Assembly (NCBI RefSeq): GCF_024385525.1
Contig: NZ_JANFLU010000007.1
Coordinates: forward strand, 1 to 64,000
Direction: 5' to 3'
Length of the DNA: 64,000 nucleotides
Origin: Arthrobacter sp. zg-Y238
GTDB taxonomy: Bacteria > Actinomycetota > Actinomycetes > Actinomycetales > Micrococcaceae
Position numbers and translations under genes: made by a program. The notes beneath the pieces are model-generated. The model did no database searches. It worked only from the letters and a program-made list of their open reading frames with translations, and was not told the origin of the DNA. This document shows, one piece after another, positions 45,379-54,132 of this stretch (positions within the stretch are counted from its first letter, which is position 1; each line of letters opens with the position of its first letter).

Positions 45379-46962
45379 GTGTTCAATTCACTGTCTGACC
45401 GGTTGACTTCAACCTTCAAGAATCTCCGCGGCAAGGGCCGGCTCACCGAGGCCGACGTCGATGCCACCGTACGCGAGATCCGCCGCGCCCTGCTGGACGC
45501 CGACGTCGCCGTTCCGGTGGTGCGTGCCTTCACCGCCTCCGTCAAGGAACGCGCCCTCGGCCTGGAGGTCTCGCAGGCGCTGAACCCGGGCCAGCAGGTC
45601 GTCAAGATCGTCAACGAAGAGCTCAAGGGCATCCTCGGCGGCGAGACCCGGCGGCTGCGCCTGGCGAAGAACCCGCCCACGGTCATTATGCTCGCGGGCC
45701 TGCAGGGTGCCGGTAAGACCACCCTCGCCGGCAAGCTCTCAAAGCACCTGAAGTCCCAGGGCCACAGCCCGCTGCTCGTTGCAGCGGACCTGCAGCGCCC
45801 CAACGCCGTCCGCCAGCTGCAGGTCAACGGCGAACGCGCCGGCGTGCCGGTCTATGCGCCGCACCCCGGCGTTTCCTCCGAGTTCGAGGCAGCCACCGGC
45901 GATCCGGTGGCCGTCGCCCGCCAGGGCATCGAGGAAGCACGCACCAAGCTCTACGACGTCGTCATTGTCGACACCGCCGGCCGCCTGGGCGTGGATGCCG
46001 AGCTGATGCAGCAGGCCGCGGACATCCGCGCCGCGATCAACCCGGACGAAGTCCTGTTCGTCATTGACGCCATGATCGGCCAGGACGCCGTCAACACGGC
46101 GCAGGCCTTCAACGAGGGCGTCAACTTCACCGGCGTGGTCCTCACCAAGCTCGACGGCGATGCCCGCGGCGGTGCCGCGCTGTCCGTGGCGTCGGTGACC
46201 GGCAAGCCGATCATGTTCGCCTCCACCGGCGAGGGCCTGACCGACTTCGAGGTCTTCCACCCGGACCGCATGGCCAGCCGCATCCTGGATCTCGGCGATG
46301 TCCTGACCCTGATCGAGCAGGCTGAGCAGAGCTGGGACAAGGACGAAGCCAACCGGATGGCGAAGAAGTTCGCTGACCAGGAAGACTTCACCCTCGACGA
46401 TTTCCTTGCCCAGATGCAGCAGATCCGCAAGATGGGCTCCATGAAGAAGATGCTCATGATGATGCCCGGCGCCGCCGGCATGCGTGAGCAGCTGGAAAAC
46501 TTCGACGAACGCGAAATCGACCGGGTGGAAGCGATTGTCCGCTCCATGACCCCGCACGAGCGGGTTGCGCCCAAGATCATCAACGGCTCCCGGCGTGCCC
46601 GCATCGCCCGCGGTTCCGGCGTGCACGTCTCCGAGGTCAACGGCCTGCTCGAGCGTTTCGTGCAGGCGCAGAAGATGATGAAGAAGATGGCTGCCGGCGG
46701 CGGCATCCCGGGCATGCCCGGCATGGCAGGGCCCGGCGGGTTCGGCGGCGCCCGCAAGAAGCAGCAGGCAGCCAAGGGCAAGAAGAAGGCCAAGTCGGGC
46801 AACCCGGCCAAGGCCGCACAGGAACGTGCAGAGGCGGAAGCCCGGCGTGCCGGAGCCCGGCAGGCCCTGCCCACCGGCAGCGCGTTCGGAGGCCAGGAGG
46901 CGGACTTCGACCCGTCCTCGCTGAACCTGCCCAAGGGCTTCGACAAGTTCCTCGGCAAGTAG
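45379..46962 (+). CDS. ffh: Signal recognition particle protein Ffh
   Basis: This 527-residue SRP GTPase binds 4.5S RNA and signal peptides. The N domain is followed by the G domain with AGLQGAGKTTLAGKL, DLQRPNAVRQL, DTAGRLGVDAEL and LTKLDGDARGGAAL. The M domain (about residues 300-440) has methionine-rich helices, MQQIRKMGSMKKMLMMMPG, and the RNA-binding GSRRARIARGSGVHVSEVN. A Gly/Met-rich and basic tail of about 80 residues is longer than in E. coli. The start is GTG. Confidence 0.97.
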   Translation: MFNSLSDRLTSTFKNLRGKGRLTEADVDATVREIRRALLDADVAVPVVRAFTASVKERALGLEVSQALNPGQQVVKIVNEELKGILGGETRRLRLAKNPPTVIMLAGLQGAGKTTLAGKLSKHLKSQGHSPLLVAADLQRPNAVRQLQVNGERAGVPVYAPHPGVSSEFEAATGDPVAVARQGIEEARTKLYDVVIVDTAGRLGVDAELMQQAADIRAAINPDEVLFVIDAMIGQDAVNTAQAFNEGVNFTGVVLTKLDGDARGGAALSVASVTGKPIMFASTGEGLTDFEVFHPDRMASRILDLGDVLTLIEQAEQSWDKDEANRMAKKFADQEDFTLDDFLAQMQQIRKMGSMKKMLMMMPGAAGMREQLENFDEREIDRVEAIVRSMTPHERVAPKIINGSRRARIARGSGVHVSEVNGLLERFVQAQKMMKKMAAGGGIPGMPGMAGPGGFGGARKKQQAAKGKKKAKSGNPAKAAQERAEAEARRAGARQALPTGSAFGGQEADFDPSSLNLPKGFDKFLGK

Positions 46963-46979
46963 GGTCCGCGCCGCACCCG

Positions 46980-47012
46980 ACACAACGCCGGACTTCTGGT
47001 CCGGCGTTGTGT
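46980..47012 (+). terminator. Terminator after ffh
   Basis: A perfect 14-bp stem ACACAACGCCGGAC (46980-46993) / GTCCGGCGTTGTGT (46999-47012) has a TTCTG loop and is followed by GTTTAATG. Confidence 0.88.
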
Positions 47013-47097
47013 GTTTAATGACGGATGCGTGCCTTCAGGGCGCTGCGCGGAAGTTCGGCACGAACGCGGAAGTTCGTCACCAGAGGGAGGGACCAGC

Positions 47098-47640
47098 ATG
47101 GCGGCACAGGGGCTGAGCGGCTTTTACGGGTCGGTCTTCCGGCGCAGCATCACCGTACGGGTCCTGATCCGCACAACCGACGGCCGCGTGCTGATGCTGC
47201 GCAGCGGCAACGCCTGGGAGCTGCCGGGGGGAGTGGTGAAGGGCGGGGAAGATCCACGCTCCGCGGCCCGCCGCATTGCCCGTGCCACCCTGGACCCCGA
47301 GTTCGACGTCGGCCGCGTGCTGGTGCTGGACTACGTGCAGGGAGTCCAGGGGCAGGCGGACTCGATCGGTTTCCTGTTCGACGGCGGCATGTTGTCCACC
47401 TCCGTGACGTCCTTTACCGGAGCCGGCGGCGAGTGGGAGGCCGGCTTCATTCCCCTCGCGGATTGCGGTGTGGACGAGGGTCGTGGCGGGGAGTGGGGAG
47501 CCGCGCTGGAAGCCCTGGAACTGGGCACCATGGTGGAGCTCGTGAACGGTGAGCCTGTCTCCGCGGGGCCGGTCGCCGCGCCGACGCTGCGCAGGATGAT
47601 GCCGCCGCTGGAGGGCTTCTCCGGAATTCTTGGACATTAG
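47098..47640 (+). CDS. Nudix-fold protein with degenerate Nudix box
   Basis: This 180-residue protein has a Nudix-fold core: ITVRVLIRTTDGRVLMLRSGNAWELPGGVVKGGEDPRSAA. The expected Gx5Ex7REUxEExGU box reads GVVKGGE...R-R-I-A-R-A-T, so the metal-binding glutamates of RE and EE are replaced by Ile, Ala and Thr. Normal metal-dependent pyrophosphohydrolase activity is therefore unlikely; a binding role is possible. The ATG at 47098 follows AGGGAGGG at good distance. The alpha/beta hydrolase gene begins 8 nt downstream. Confidence 0.82.
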   Translation: MAAQGLSGFYGSVFRRSITVRVLIRTTDGRVLMLRSGNAWELPGGVVKGGEDPRSAARRIARATLDPEFDVGRVLVLDYVQGVQGQADSIGFLFDGGMLSTSVTSFTGAGGEWEAGFIPLADCGVDEGRGGEWGAALEALELGTMVELVNGEPVSAGPVAAPTLRRMMPPLEGFSGILGH

Positions 47641-47648
47641 GAGTGGGT

Positions 47649-48221
47649 TTGGCTCGGGAACGAGTGGTGTTTGTGCACGGCGCCGGCAGTTTCGGCGCGG
47701 CGGCGTGGCCCCGGCAGCACGGGCTTGCCCTGGACTATGAGTGCCTGTTCCTCCGGCGCCACGGCTATGACGCCGTCGCCGAGCCGTTGCCTCCGGACCT
47801 GGAAGCGGACATCGCCCTGATCCGGGAGGAACTGGGCGACGGCGGGCACCTGGTGGCGCACTCGGCCGGCGCGGTTCCGGCCATGCTGGCCGCACTCCGC
47901 GATCCGACCCGGGTCTTGTCCCTGGTCCTGTGCGAGCCTGCGGTCTTCTCCCTGACCCGCGACCTGCCGGCCACAACGGCCCACCGGGCCCTGCTGCAGC
48001 CCCTCTTTGACGATGCTCCGCTGGATATTGTTCCGGGTGTACCCACGCTGGTCCTGACCGGGGGATGGGAGCCGCTGTACGAAGAGGTCGCAGATTTCCT
48101 GGTGTCTACGGGTGCCGAGCACCGGCAGGTCGGTGGAAACCACCGTCCCCAGGACACGGATGCCGGGCGGCAGGCGATCCGGGACTTCCTGGCCTCCGTC
48201 AGCCGGATCGGAGCCAGCTGA
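47649..48221 (+). CDS. Alpha/beta hydrolase
   Basis: This 190-residue small alpha/beta hydrolase shows RVVFVHGAGSFG at the first strand, the nucleophile elbow VAHSAGAVPAM and a C-terminal catalytic His in GGNHRPQDT. Substrate is unknown. TTG 47649 is chosen because TAGGAG ends 5 nt before it. The GTG at 47643 overlaps that ribosome site. Its TGA overlaps the ATG of the GNAT gene by one base. Confidence 0.85.
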   Translation: MARERVVFVHGAGSFGAAAWPRQHGLALDYECLFLRRHGYDAVAEPLPPDLEADIALIREELGDGGHLVAHSAGAVPAMLAALRDPTRVLSLVLCEPAVFSLTRDLPATTAHRALLQPLFDDAPLDIVPGVPTLVLTGGWEPLYEEVADFLVSTGAEHRQVGGNHRPQDTDAGRQAIRDFLASVSRIGAS

Positions 48222-48718
48222 TGGGCGGACCGTCCATCCGGACTGCCCGTCCCGGAGATCTTTCCGCGCTGCCGGCACTGGAAGCGGCCTCCGACACGCT
48301 GCTGGACGGAATGTTGCCTACCGGCCTCCGGGAGCTGCCGCCGCCCGCCACCGTTCCGGAGCTCGCAGCTTCCCGCCACATCCTGGTTGCGGGCGATCCG
48401 CCCGCCGGCTTTGCCCGACTGGAGGAGGTTGACGGACAGGTGCACCTTGAGCAGCTCTCCGTCCACCCCGACGCCGCCGGCGCAGGGCTCGGCCGGGCAT
48501 TGGTCGAGGCTGCCCTGGACTGGGCGCGGGAGCACGGCTACACCTCAATGACGCTGTGCACCTTTGCGGACGTGCCGTTCAACGCCCCGTTCTACGCCAG
48601 CTGCGGCTTCGAAGTTGTCCAGGACCCCGACGGCGAACTGGCGGCGGTGCGGCAGCACGAAATCCGCCTCGGGCTGGATTCCTTGGGGAAGCGCGTGGCG
48701 ATGCGTGCCCGGCTGTAA
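48221..48718 (+). CDS. GNAT family N-acetyltransferase
   Basis: This 165-residue acetyltransferase starts SIRTARPGDLSALPALE. The acetyl-CoA loop is EQLSVHPDAAGAGLGRALVEAAL and the C-terminal motif B is FNAPFYASCGFEVV, as in small-molecule GNATs. Acceptor unknown. It starts at ATG 48221, overlapping the hydrolase stop by one base. These two genes, with the Nudix-like gene, form one operon. Confidence 0.9.
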   Translation: MGGPSIRTARPGDLSALPALEAASDTLLDGMLPTGLRELPPPATVPELAASRHILVAGDPPAGFARLEEVDGQVHLEQLSVHPDAAGAGLGRALVEAALDWAREHGYTSMTLCTFADVPFNAPFYASCGFEVVQDPDGELAAVRQHEIRLGLDSLGKRVAMRARL

Positions 48719-48760
48719 CCGGGGTCGCTGTTGGCTGGGAGGATGCAGCATTGAAGAATA

Positions 48761-48802
48761 CATGAACCTTCAAGTAACCTGATTGCATGAACCTTCAAGT
48801 AA
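48761..48802 (+). promoter_or_regulatory. Duplicated CATGAACCTTCAAGTAA at a start codon
   Basis: The 17-mer CATGAACCTTCAAGTAA occurs at 48761-48777 and 48786-48802, offset by 25 bp. Each copy contains the dyad TGAA-CC-TTCA. The second copy encodes the start of the dioxygenase gene. The first encodes a six-codon mini-ORF (MNLQVT). This fits a two-site operator for a MarR- or HxlR-type regulator, which is inference. Confidence 0.55.
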
Positions 48803-49674
48803 ATGCCCGGGACCTGCTGCCCGGCGATCTCGCCATGGGCACCGTAATGCTCAAGGTGGGCGATCTGGCAAACGTCTCCGCGTACTACCGCAGCGCCCTC
48901 GGGCTGGACGTCGTGGCAGAGTCCGACGGCGGCATGTACCTCGGTCGCGGAAGTGTTCCCCTGGTGCACCTGGCACCGGCGCCGGACCTGCAGGTCGCCT
49001 CCCGCGGAGAGGCAGGCCTGTTCCACACCGCCATCCTCTTTGAAACCCAGGCTGACCTGGCCGCTGCGGTTGCCTCCGCAGCGAGGCACGATCCGTCGGC
49101 TTTTGCCGGCTCCGCGGACCACCTCGTCAGCGAGGCCTTCTACTTCACCGATCCCGAAGGCAACGGCATCGAGCTCTACTATGACAAGCCCCGGGACACC
49201 TGGGGCTGGGACGAGACCGCGGCCGGCCGCGAAGTGCGGATGGCCTCCCTGCCGTTGTCTCCGCAGGCCTACATCCGCGACCACCTCACGGAAGCGGCAC
49301 TGGCCGGACTCCAGGCAGCCGACGCCGCCGTCGGGCACGTTCACCTGCAGGTAGGGGATACGGACACCGCCGCCGCCTTCTATATCGACACGCTCGGTTT
49401 CGAACGGACCGCCGGTCTCCACGGCCAGGCACTGTTCGTCTCCGCCGGCGGCTACCACCACCACATGGCGATGAACGTCTGGAACAGCCGCGGCGCAGGA
49501 CCCCGCCGCGACACCCTTGGCCTGGGCGAGGTGCTGATTACCGTTCCAACGGCCGACGACGTCGCCGGGGTGGCGGACCGCCTTCGGTTCGCCGGGATTT
49601 CCAGCCACTCCACCGGGGCCGAGCTGCGCTTCGAGGACCCCTGGCGCAACCGGCTGCGTGTTGCCGTCGGCTGA
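48787..49674 (+). CDS. CatE-like VOC dioxygenase
   Basis: This 295-residue protein has two VOC modules and resembles the Bacillus CatE/MhqO catechol-2,3-dioxygenase group induced by quinones. The second half keeps HVHLQV and [14 protein letters not shown]. The first module starts [11 protein letters not shown], where the usual metal-ligand histidine of related enzymes is not obvious, and it contains [16 protein letters not shown]. Activity therefore needs testing. It is a single gene, 68 nt after the GNAT gene, with a duplicated operator-like sequence at its start. Confidence 0.85.
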   Translation: MNLQVNARDLLPGDLAMGTVMLKVGDLANVSAYYRSALGLDVVAESDGGMYLGRGSVPLVHLAPAPDLQVASRGEAGLFHTAILFETQADLAAAVASAARHDPSAFAGSADHLVSEAFYFTDPEGNGIELYYDKPRDTWGWDETAAGREVRMASLPLSPQAYIRDHLTEAALAGLQAADAAVGHVHLQVGDTDTAAAFYIDTLGFERTAGLHGQALFVSAGGYHHHMAMNVWNSRGAGPRRDTLGLGEVLITVPTADDVAGVADRLRFAGISSHSTGAELRFEDPWRNRLRVAVG

Positions 49675-49729
49675 AAATCCGCGGATATCCGCCCCGGCCG
49701 GGCGAGTCGCAAAAGATGAACTCATCTGG

Positions 49730-49735
49730 CACAAT
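49730..49735 (+). promoter_or_regulatory. Candidate -10 element for rpsP operon
   Basis: CACAAT lies in TGGCACAATGG, a common actinobacterial -10 setting, about 134 nt before rpsP. No clear -35 is visible. The 194-nt gap between the dioxygenase gene and rpsP holds nothing else recognisable. Confidence 0.3.
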
Positions 49736-49868
49736 GGTCAGGTACTCGATCTGCGCGGGCCCTCTCTCCGTGCATGCATCTTGTCCTTTTGAACCCCAAC
49801 GTTATGGCCCGCCCCACGGGAGCAGAAGTACGGGTTCGCCCCATTTCAGATCAGGAGTGACCACAAAA

Positions 49869-50276
49869 GTGGCCGTAAAGATTCGCCTTAAGCGCCTTGG
49901 CAAGAAGTTCTCAGCACACTACCGCGTTGTTGTCATGGATTCCCGTGCCAAGCGCGATGGCCGTGCCATCGAAGAAATCGGACTGTACCGTCCGACCGAA
50001 GAGCCGTCGTACATCGACATCAAGTCGGACCGTGCGCAGTACTGGCTCGGCGTCGGCGCCCAGCCCACCGAGCAGGTCGCGGCACTGCTGAAGATCACCG
50101 GTGACTGGCAGAAGTTCAAGAACATCGACGGCCAGGAAGGTACCCTGCGTACCAAGGCCCCGAAGGAACCCTTCGTGGTTCCCGAAAAGAAGTCCGTGAT
50201 TGTCCCCGAGGCCATCACCCCGAAGGCCAAGAAGGAAGAGGCCCCCGAGGCCTCCACCGAGGCTGAGGCAGAGTAA
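49869..50276 (+). CDS. rpsP: 30S ribosomal protein S16
   Basis: This 135-residue protein begins [22 protein letters not shown] (bS16 core, residues 1-85) and has an actinobacterial charged extension of about 50 residues ending in EAEAE. GTG 49869 is the start supported by homology. It leads the rpsP-khpA-rimM-trmD-rplS group; khpA starts 1 nt after its stop. Confidence 0.97.
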   Translation: MAVKIRLKRLGKKFSAHYRVVVMDSRAKRDGRAIEEIGLYRPTEEPSYIDIKSDRAQYWLGVGAQPTEQVAALLKITGDWQKFKNIDGQEGTLRTKAPKEPFVVPEKKSVIVPEAITPKAKKEEAPEASTEAEAE

Positions 50277-50277
50277 C

Positions 50278-50520
50278 TTGCTCGCTGAAGCGCTGGAGCA
50301 CCTCGTGCGCGGAATCGTTGACAGTCCTGAGGACGTCAAGGTTTCCGCCAAGAGCAACCGCCGTGGGGAAACCCTCGAGGTTCGGGTTCACCAGGACGAC
50401 CTCGGCCGGGTCATCGGCAGGCAGGGACGGACCGCACGCGCACTGCGCACGGTCATCGCAGCCCTTGCCAACGGTGAGCAGGTCCGAGTGGACGTAGTGG
50501 ACACGGACCGGCGCCGCTGA
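50278..50520 (+). CDS. khpA: KH-domain RNA-binding protein KhpA
   Basis: This 80-residue single KH-domain protein has the nucleic-acid loop GRVIGRQGRTARALRTVI (GxxG is GRQG). KhpA binds RNA broadly and works with KhpB in firmicutes and actinobacteria. TTG 50278 is immediately after the rpsP stop and gives MLAEALEHLVRGIVDSPEDV, the family N-terminus. A terminator-like hairpin follows before rimM. Confidence 0.95.
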   Translation: MLAEALEHLVRGIVDSPEDVKVSAKSNRRGETLEVRVHQDDLGRVIGRQGRTARALRTVIAALANGEQVRVDVVDTDRRR

Positions 50521-50606
50521 TCCGAAAACGATCACCGACGGCGCAGCGGAAGCGAACAGTTCTTCACTGCAGTACCGGAAGTAAAGCAGTAACAGCAGTA
50601 CACAGG

Positions 50607-50652
50607 ATCCGGCCCCGACACCAGATAATGGTGAAGGGGCCGGATTTTTTTC
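50607..50652 (+). terminator. Intrinsic terminator inside the rpsP-rplS operon
   Basis: A 10-bp stem ATCCGGCCCC (50607-50616) / GGGGCCGGAT (50636-50645) has a small inner dyad ACCA/TGGT in its loop and runs into eight T residues (50645-50652). It sits between khpA and rimM and may attenuate or end the upstream transcript. Confidence 0.85.
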
Positions 50653-50698
50653 AGGCGCCGGCCAATCCAGGCGACGAAAACCCCACAGAGGAGAACCC

Positions 50699-51262
50699 AT
50701 GCAGTTACAGGTGGCACGCATCGGCAAGCCGCACGGCATCCGCGGTGAAGTGACCGTCCAGGTGCTGACCGACGCACCCGAGGACCGCTTTGTCCCGGGC
50801 ACCGAGCTCACCGTAGAGCCGGCCGCCAAGGGCCCGCTGACGGTGATCAGCGCGCGTTGGAACAAGGACATCCTGCTGCTGGGCTTCGACGAAATCACTG
50901 ACCGCAACGGCGCAGAGGAACTGCGCGGCGTGAAGCTGTTCATCGACACCGAAACGGTGGAAGAGGACGATGACGACGAAGGCTGGTACGAACACGAGCT
51001 GGTGGGCCTGAAGGCACGGGTGGGCGACGACGTCGTCGGCACCGTCAGCGCCCTGCGCACCCTCACCGTCCAGGACCTGCTGGTGGTCGAGGACGCACGC
51101 GGCGAGGAAATCCTCGTACCGTTCGTCGAGGCCATCGTTCCCGAAGTGAATATCGAGGACGGCTATGTCCTGCTGACTCCGCCCGAGGGGCTCTTCGAGC
51201 TGAATAAGCCCGAGGACAAAAAGGACGCAGCCCCGGCCGACAAGAAGGAAGCCGGACAGTAA
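50699..51262 (+). CDS. rimM: Ribosome maturation factor RimM
   Basis: This 187-residue 16S rRNA processing factor shows QVARIGKPHGIRGEVTVQVLTDAPEDRF (N-terminal RimM barrel), WNKDILLLGFDEITDRNGAEEL and the PRC-barrel with LVGLKARVGDDVVGTV...ILVPFVEAIVPEV. The Lys/Asp/Ala tail is an extension. trmD begins directly after its stop (TAA-GTG). Confidence 0.96.
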   Translation: MQLQVARIGKPHGIRGEVTVQVLTDAPEDRFVPGTELTVEPAAKGPLTVISARWNKDILLLGFDEITDRNGAEELRGVKLFIDTETVEEDDDDEGWYEHELVGLKARVGDDVVGTVSALRTLTVQDLLVVEDARGEEILVPFVEAIVPEVNIEDGYVLLTPPEGLFELNKPEDKKDAAPADKKEAGQ

Positions 51263-52042
51263 GTGCGCATCGACGTCGTCAGTATTTTCCCGGAGTACCT
51301 GGCAGCCCTTGAGCTGTCACTGATCGGCAAGGCCCGGCAGGAAGGCCTGCTGGACCTTGCCGTGCATGATCTGCGGGAGTTCACCACCGATCGGCACCGT
51401 ACCGTGGATGACACCCCTTACGGCGGGGGAGCCGGCATGGTCATGAAGCCCGAGCCCTGGGCCGCCGCGCTGGACGCGGTGGCGGGCGACGGCGACGAGC
51501 GGCCGGTCCTGATTGTCCCCTCGCCTGCCGGTGCAGTCTTCACGCAGGCCATGGCCTACGAGCTGGCCGAGGAGAAGCACCTTGTCTTCGCCTGCGGCCG
51601 CTACGAAGGGATCGACGAGCGGGTGCTGGAATGGGCCGGGGAACGCTTTGACGTCCGTCCCGTCAGCCTCGGAGACTACGTGCTCAACGGCGGGGAGGTC
51701 GCAGTGCTGGCCATGGTCGAGGCCGTAGGCCGGCTGGTGCCCGGCGTCGTCGGCAACCCCGAGTCCCTTGTCGAGGAATCCCACTCGGACGGGCTGCTGG
51801 AATATCCGGTCTATACCAAGCCCTCCGCCTGGCGCGAGCGTGCAGTCCCGGAGGTCCTGCTCAGCGGCAACCACGGCAAGATCGCCCGGTTCCGCCGGGA
51901 CGAACAGCTGCGGCGCACCGCAGCACGCCGGCCCGATCTGATCGAAAAGCTCGACGCCGCTTCGCTGGACAAGGCCGACCGGGCCACCCTGGCGGCGCTG
52001 GGCTACGAAATCCGCGACGGCAGGGTCTGCCCGCCCGCCTGA
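51263..52042 (+). CDS. trmD: tRNA (guanine(37)-N(1))-methyltransferase
   Basis: This 259-residue SPOUT methyltransferase modifies G37 of tRNAs and prevents frameshifting. It starts [24 protein letters not shown] and shows [31 protein letters not shown] and the knot segment [24 protein letters not shown] 51263 abuts the rimM stop. Confidence 0.97.
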   Translation: MRIDVVSIFPEYLAALELSLIGKARQEGLLDLAVHDLREFTTDRHRTVDDTPYGGGAGMVMKPEPWAAALDAVAGDGDERPVLIVPSPAGAVFTQAMAYELAEEKHLVFACGRYEGIDERVLEWAGERFDVRPVSLGDYVLNGGEVAVLAMVEAVGRLVPGVVGNPESLVEESHSDGLLEYPVYTKPSAWRERAVPEVLLSGNHGKIARFRRDEQLRRTAARRPDLIEKLDAASLDKADRATLAALGYEIRDGRVCPPA

Positions 52043-52055
52043 CGGCAGCGCCGGA

Positions 52056-52085
52056 TTGGTGCCGGTCCGGTGCGTATGGCAAAAT
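52056..52085 (+). promoter_or_regulatory. Candidate promoter and leader of rplS
   Basis: TTGGTG (52056-52061) and CAAAAT (52080-52085) are 18 nt apart. The resulting leader of about 190 nt before rplS holds the dyad ACCGGCA/TGCCGGT (52150-52178). This may be an autoregulatory L19 leader. No gene is seen in the 238-nt gap. Confidence 0.4.
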
Positions 52086-52280
52086 AGGGAGTTGTGTCAT
52101 CTGGGTCCGTACCTGCCACAGGGGGAACGCGGCCAACAGATATGTACACACCGGCATTCCATCCTCGGTCCTGCCGGTCTACTAACTTCGACAGCATCCG
52201 TGCAGCCCGCATTTCGGGGCGCATTCTTGCTGCCGTAACCAAAGTGAATGACCTGTGGCGTTCACCAGGAGTGATAAACA

Positions 52281-52640
52281 ATGCACATCCTAGATTCTGT
52301 TGACGCAGCTTCCCTGCGTACGGACATCCCCGAGTTCCGCGCCGGTGACACGGTCAAGGTTCACGTAAACATCATCGAAGGCAAGAACACCCGTGTTCAG
52401 GTCTTCCAGGGCTTCGTGCTCAAGCGCCAGGGCGATGGCCTCCGCGCGACCTTCACGGTCCGCAAGGTCAGCTTCGGTGTCGGCGTTGAGCGTACCTTCC
52501 CGGTACACTCCCCGGTCATCGACAAGCTCGAGGTCGTCTCCAAGGGTGACGTCCGCCGCGCGAAGCTGTACTACATGCGCGATCTGCGCGGCAAGGCAGC
52601 CAAGATCAAGGAAAAGCGCGACTTCCGTCCCGCCAAGTAA
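52281..52640 (+). CDS. rplS: 50S ribosomal protein L19
   Basis: This 119-residue bL19 protein shows [26 protein letters not shown], the signature [18 protein letters not shown] and the C-terminal [22 protein letters not shown]. An AGGAGTG ribosome site lies 6-12 nt before the ATG. lepB follows after 5 nt. Confidence 0.97.
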   Translation: MHILDSVDAASLRTDIPEFRAGDTVKVHVNIIEGKNTRVQVFQGFVLKRQGDGLRATFTVRKVSFGVGVERTFPVHSPVIDKLEVVSKGDVRRAKLYYMRDLRGKAAKIKEKRDFRPAK

Positions 52641-52645
52641 CTTAC

Positions 52646-53356
52646 TTGACTGCAGCATCCGCCTCCGGGGAACCCTCCGCGAAGCACACGAAACGCCGGC
52701 CCCGGTTTGTGGGCTGGCGTTTTGTGCTATGTGCTCTCGCCGCAGCTGTGGTCCTCGCCGCACTCGTCCGGGCATTCCTGTTCGACGTCTTCTACATCCC
52801 TTCCGATTCCATGCAGCCCCTGCTGGAACCCGGTGACCGGATTCTCGTCTCCCGTACCGCCTACGATTCGGCGGAGATCGAGCGCGGCGACGTAGTGGTG
52901 TTCGACGGCCGGGGCTCGCTGGCACCGCTGCACAGCGGGCGTCCGGCAGTGCTCGACGCCGCAGTCACCGTGGGGCGCTGGTTCGGGCTGGCCGGCAGCG
53001 ACACCGTCTATGTCAAACGGGTTATCGGTGTGGCGGGGGACCGGGTGAGCTGCTGCACGGACGGGGATCCACGGATAACGATCAACGGAACTCCCGTGGA
53101 CGAGCCGTACGTTTATTCTGGAGACGCTCCCAGCGACCACGCGTTCGACGTCGTCGTTCCGGAAGGCAGGCTGTGGCTCATGGGGGACCACCGGTCCGTT
53201 TCGGCGGATTCCCGCTCCCTGCTGGGAGCTCCCGGCGGCGGGCTGATCTCCACGGAGCGGGTCGTCGGGGAGGCCCAGCGGATTCTTTGGCCGCTCGAGC
53301 GCGGTACCAATATTGACCGGCTATCCTTAGGAGCCGAGTGGAACACGGAGAAATAA
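52646..53356 (+). CDS. lepB: Signal peptidase I (first copy)
   Basis: This 236-residue type I signal peptidase cleaves Sec/Tat signal peptides outside the membrane. It has one N-terminal membrane helix (about residues 24-44), the Ser nucleophile in FYIPSDSMQPLLEPGDRILV, the general base Lys in VYVKRVIGVAGDRV, and MGDHRSVSADSRS. An insertion between the two motifs (SLAPLHSGRPAVLDAAVTVG) resembles the second copy. The start is TTG. The second lepB starts 11 nt downstream. Confidence 0.94.
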   Translation: MTAASASGEPSAKHTKRRPRFVGWRFVLCALAAAVVLAALVRAFLFDVFYIPSDSMQPLLEPGDRILVSRTAYDSAEIERGDVVVFDGRGSLAPLHSGRPAVLDAAVTVGRWFGLAGSDTVYVKRVIGVAGDRVSCCTDGDPRITINGTPVDEPYVYSGDAPSDHAFDVVVPEGRLWLMGDHRSVSADSRSLLGAPGGGLISTERVVGEAQRILWPLERGTNIDRLSLGAEWNTEK

Positions 53357-53367
53357 GAGGAAACGCA

Positions 53368-54132
53368 ATGTCGCAGCAACCGGACCAGTCCCCTGACGGG
53401 ACGCCCGGCTCCGGGGAGCAGCGGGACCACGCAGCGCACTCGACCGCACCGAAGGAAAAGAAACGGGGTTTCGGCGCCTGGCTGCGTGAAGTCCTCACGA
53501 TCGTGGTGATAGCCCTGGTGCTGTCCTTCCTGATCAAAACCTTCCTTTTCCGGGCGTTTTACATCCCCTCGGGGTCCATGGAAGAGACTCTGGAAATCAA
53601 CGACCGGATTTTCGTCAACCTGCTGGTCCCTGAACCGATGGACCTGAACCGCGGCGACGTCGTGGTCTTCAAGGACACCAAGGGCTGGCTGCCGCAGACA
53701 GCGGAGAAGGAAACGAATCCGGTCAAGGAAGCCCTGACCTTTGTGGGCCTGCTCCCTGACGAGTCCCAGCAGCACCTGGTCAAGCGTGTCATCGGCACCG
53801 AAGGCGACCACGTGGTCTGCTGTGACGCCGACGGCAGGATCACCGTCAACGGCGAACCCCTGGACGAGCCCTACCTGTACCCCGGCGCCGCCCCCTCCGA
53901 CATCCCCTTTGACGTGGTTGTCCCGGAGGGCAAGGTCTGGGTGATGGGGGACCACCGCAACGCTTCTGCGGACTCCCGCGAACACCAGTACGGTGAGGGC
54001 GGCGGTTTCGTAGACGTGGCGGACATTGAGGGCAAGGCCGTAGTGACGGCCTGGCCGCTGAACCGCGTCGGCGGGGTCAGCGATTATTCCGAGGTCTTCG
54101 AGGACGTTCCGGAACCGAGCGACAGCAAGTGA
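53368..54132 (+). CDS. lepB: Signal peptidase I (second copy)
   Basis: This 254-residue signal peptidase has a 40-residue charged cytoplasmic N-terminus, a membrane helix (about residues 45-65), the catalytic Ser in [21 protein letters not shown], Lys in [15 protein letters not shown], and [14 protein letters not shown]. It is a tandem paralogue of the preceding gene, and the pair may differ in substrate. ATG 53368 has AGAGGAAA upstream. It overlaps rnhB by 4 bp (GTGA). Confidence 0.95.
   Translation: MSQQPDQSPDGTPGSGEQRDHAAHSTAPKEKKRGFGAWLREVLTIVVIALVLSFLIKTFLFRAFYIPSGSMEETLEINDRIFVNLLVPEPMDLNRGDVVVFKDTKGWLPQTAEKETNPVKEALTFVGLLPDESQQHLVKRVIGTEGDHVVCCDADGRITVNGEPLDEPYLYPGAAPSDIPFDVVVPEGKVWVMGDHRNASADSREHQYGEGGGFVDVADIEGKAVVTAWPLNRVGGVSDYSEVFEDVPEPSDSK

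Noticed and set aside
48762-48782. Alternative start of the CatE-like gene at the first ATGAACCTTCAAGTAA copy
   Set aside because: This ATG is out of frame with the gene and reaches a TGA after six codons.
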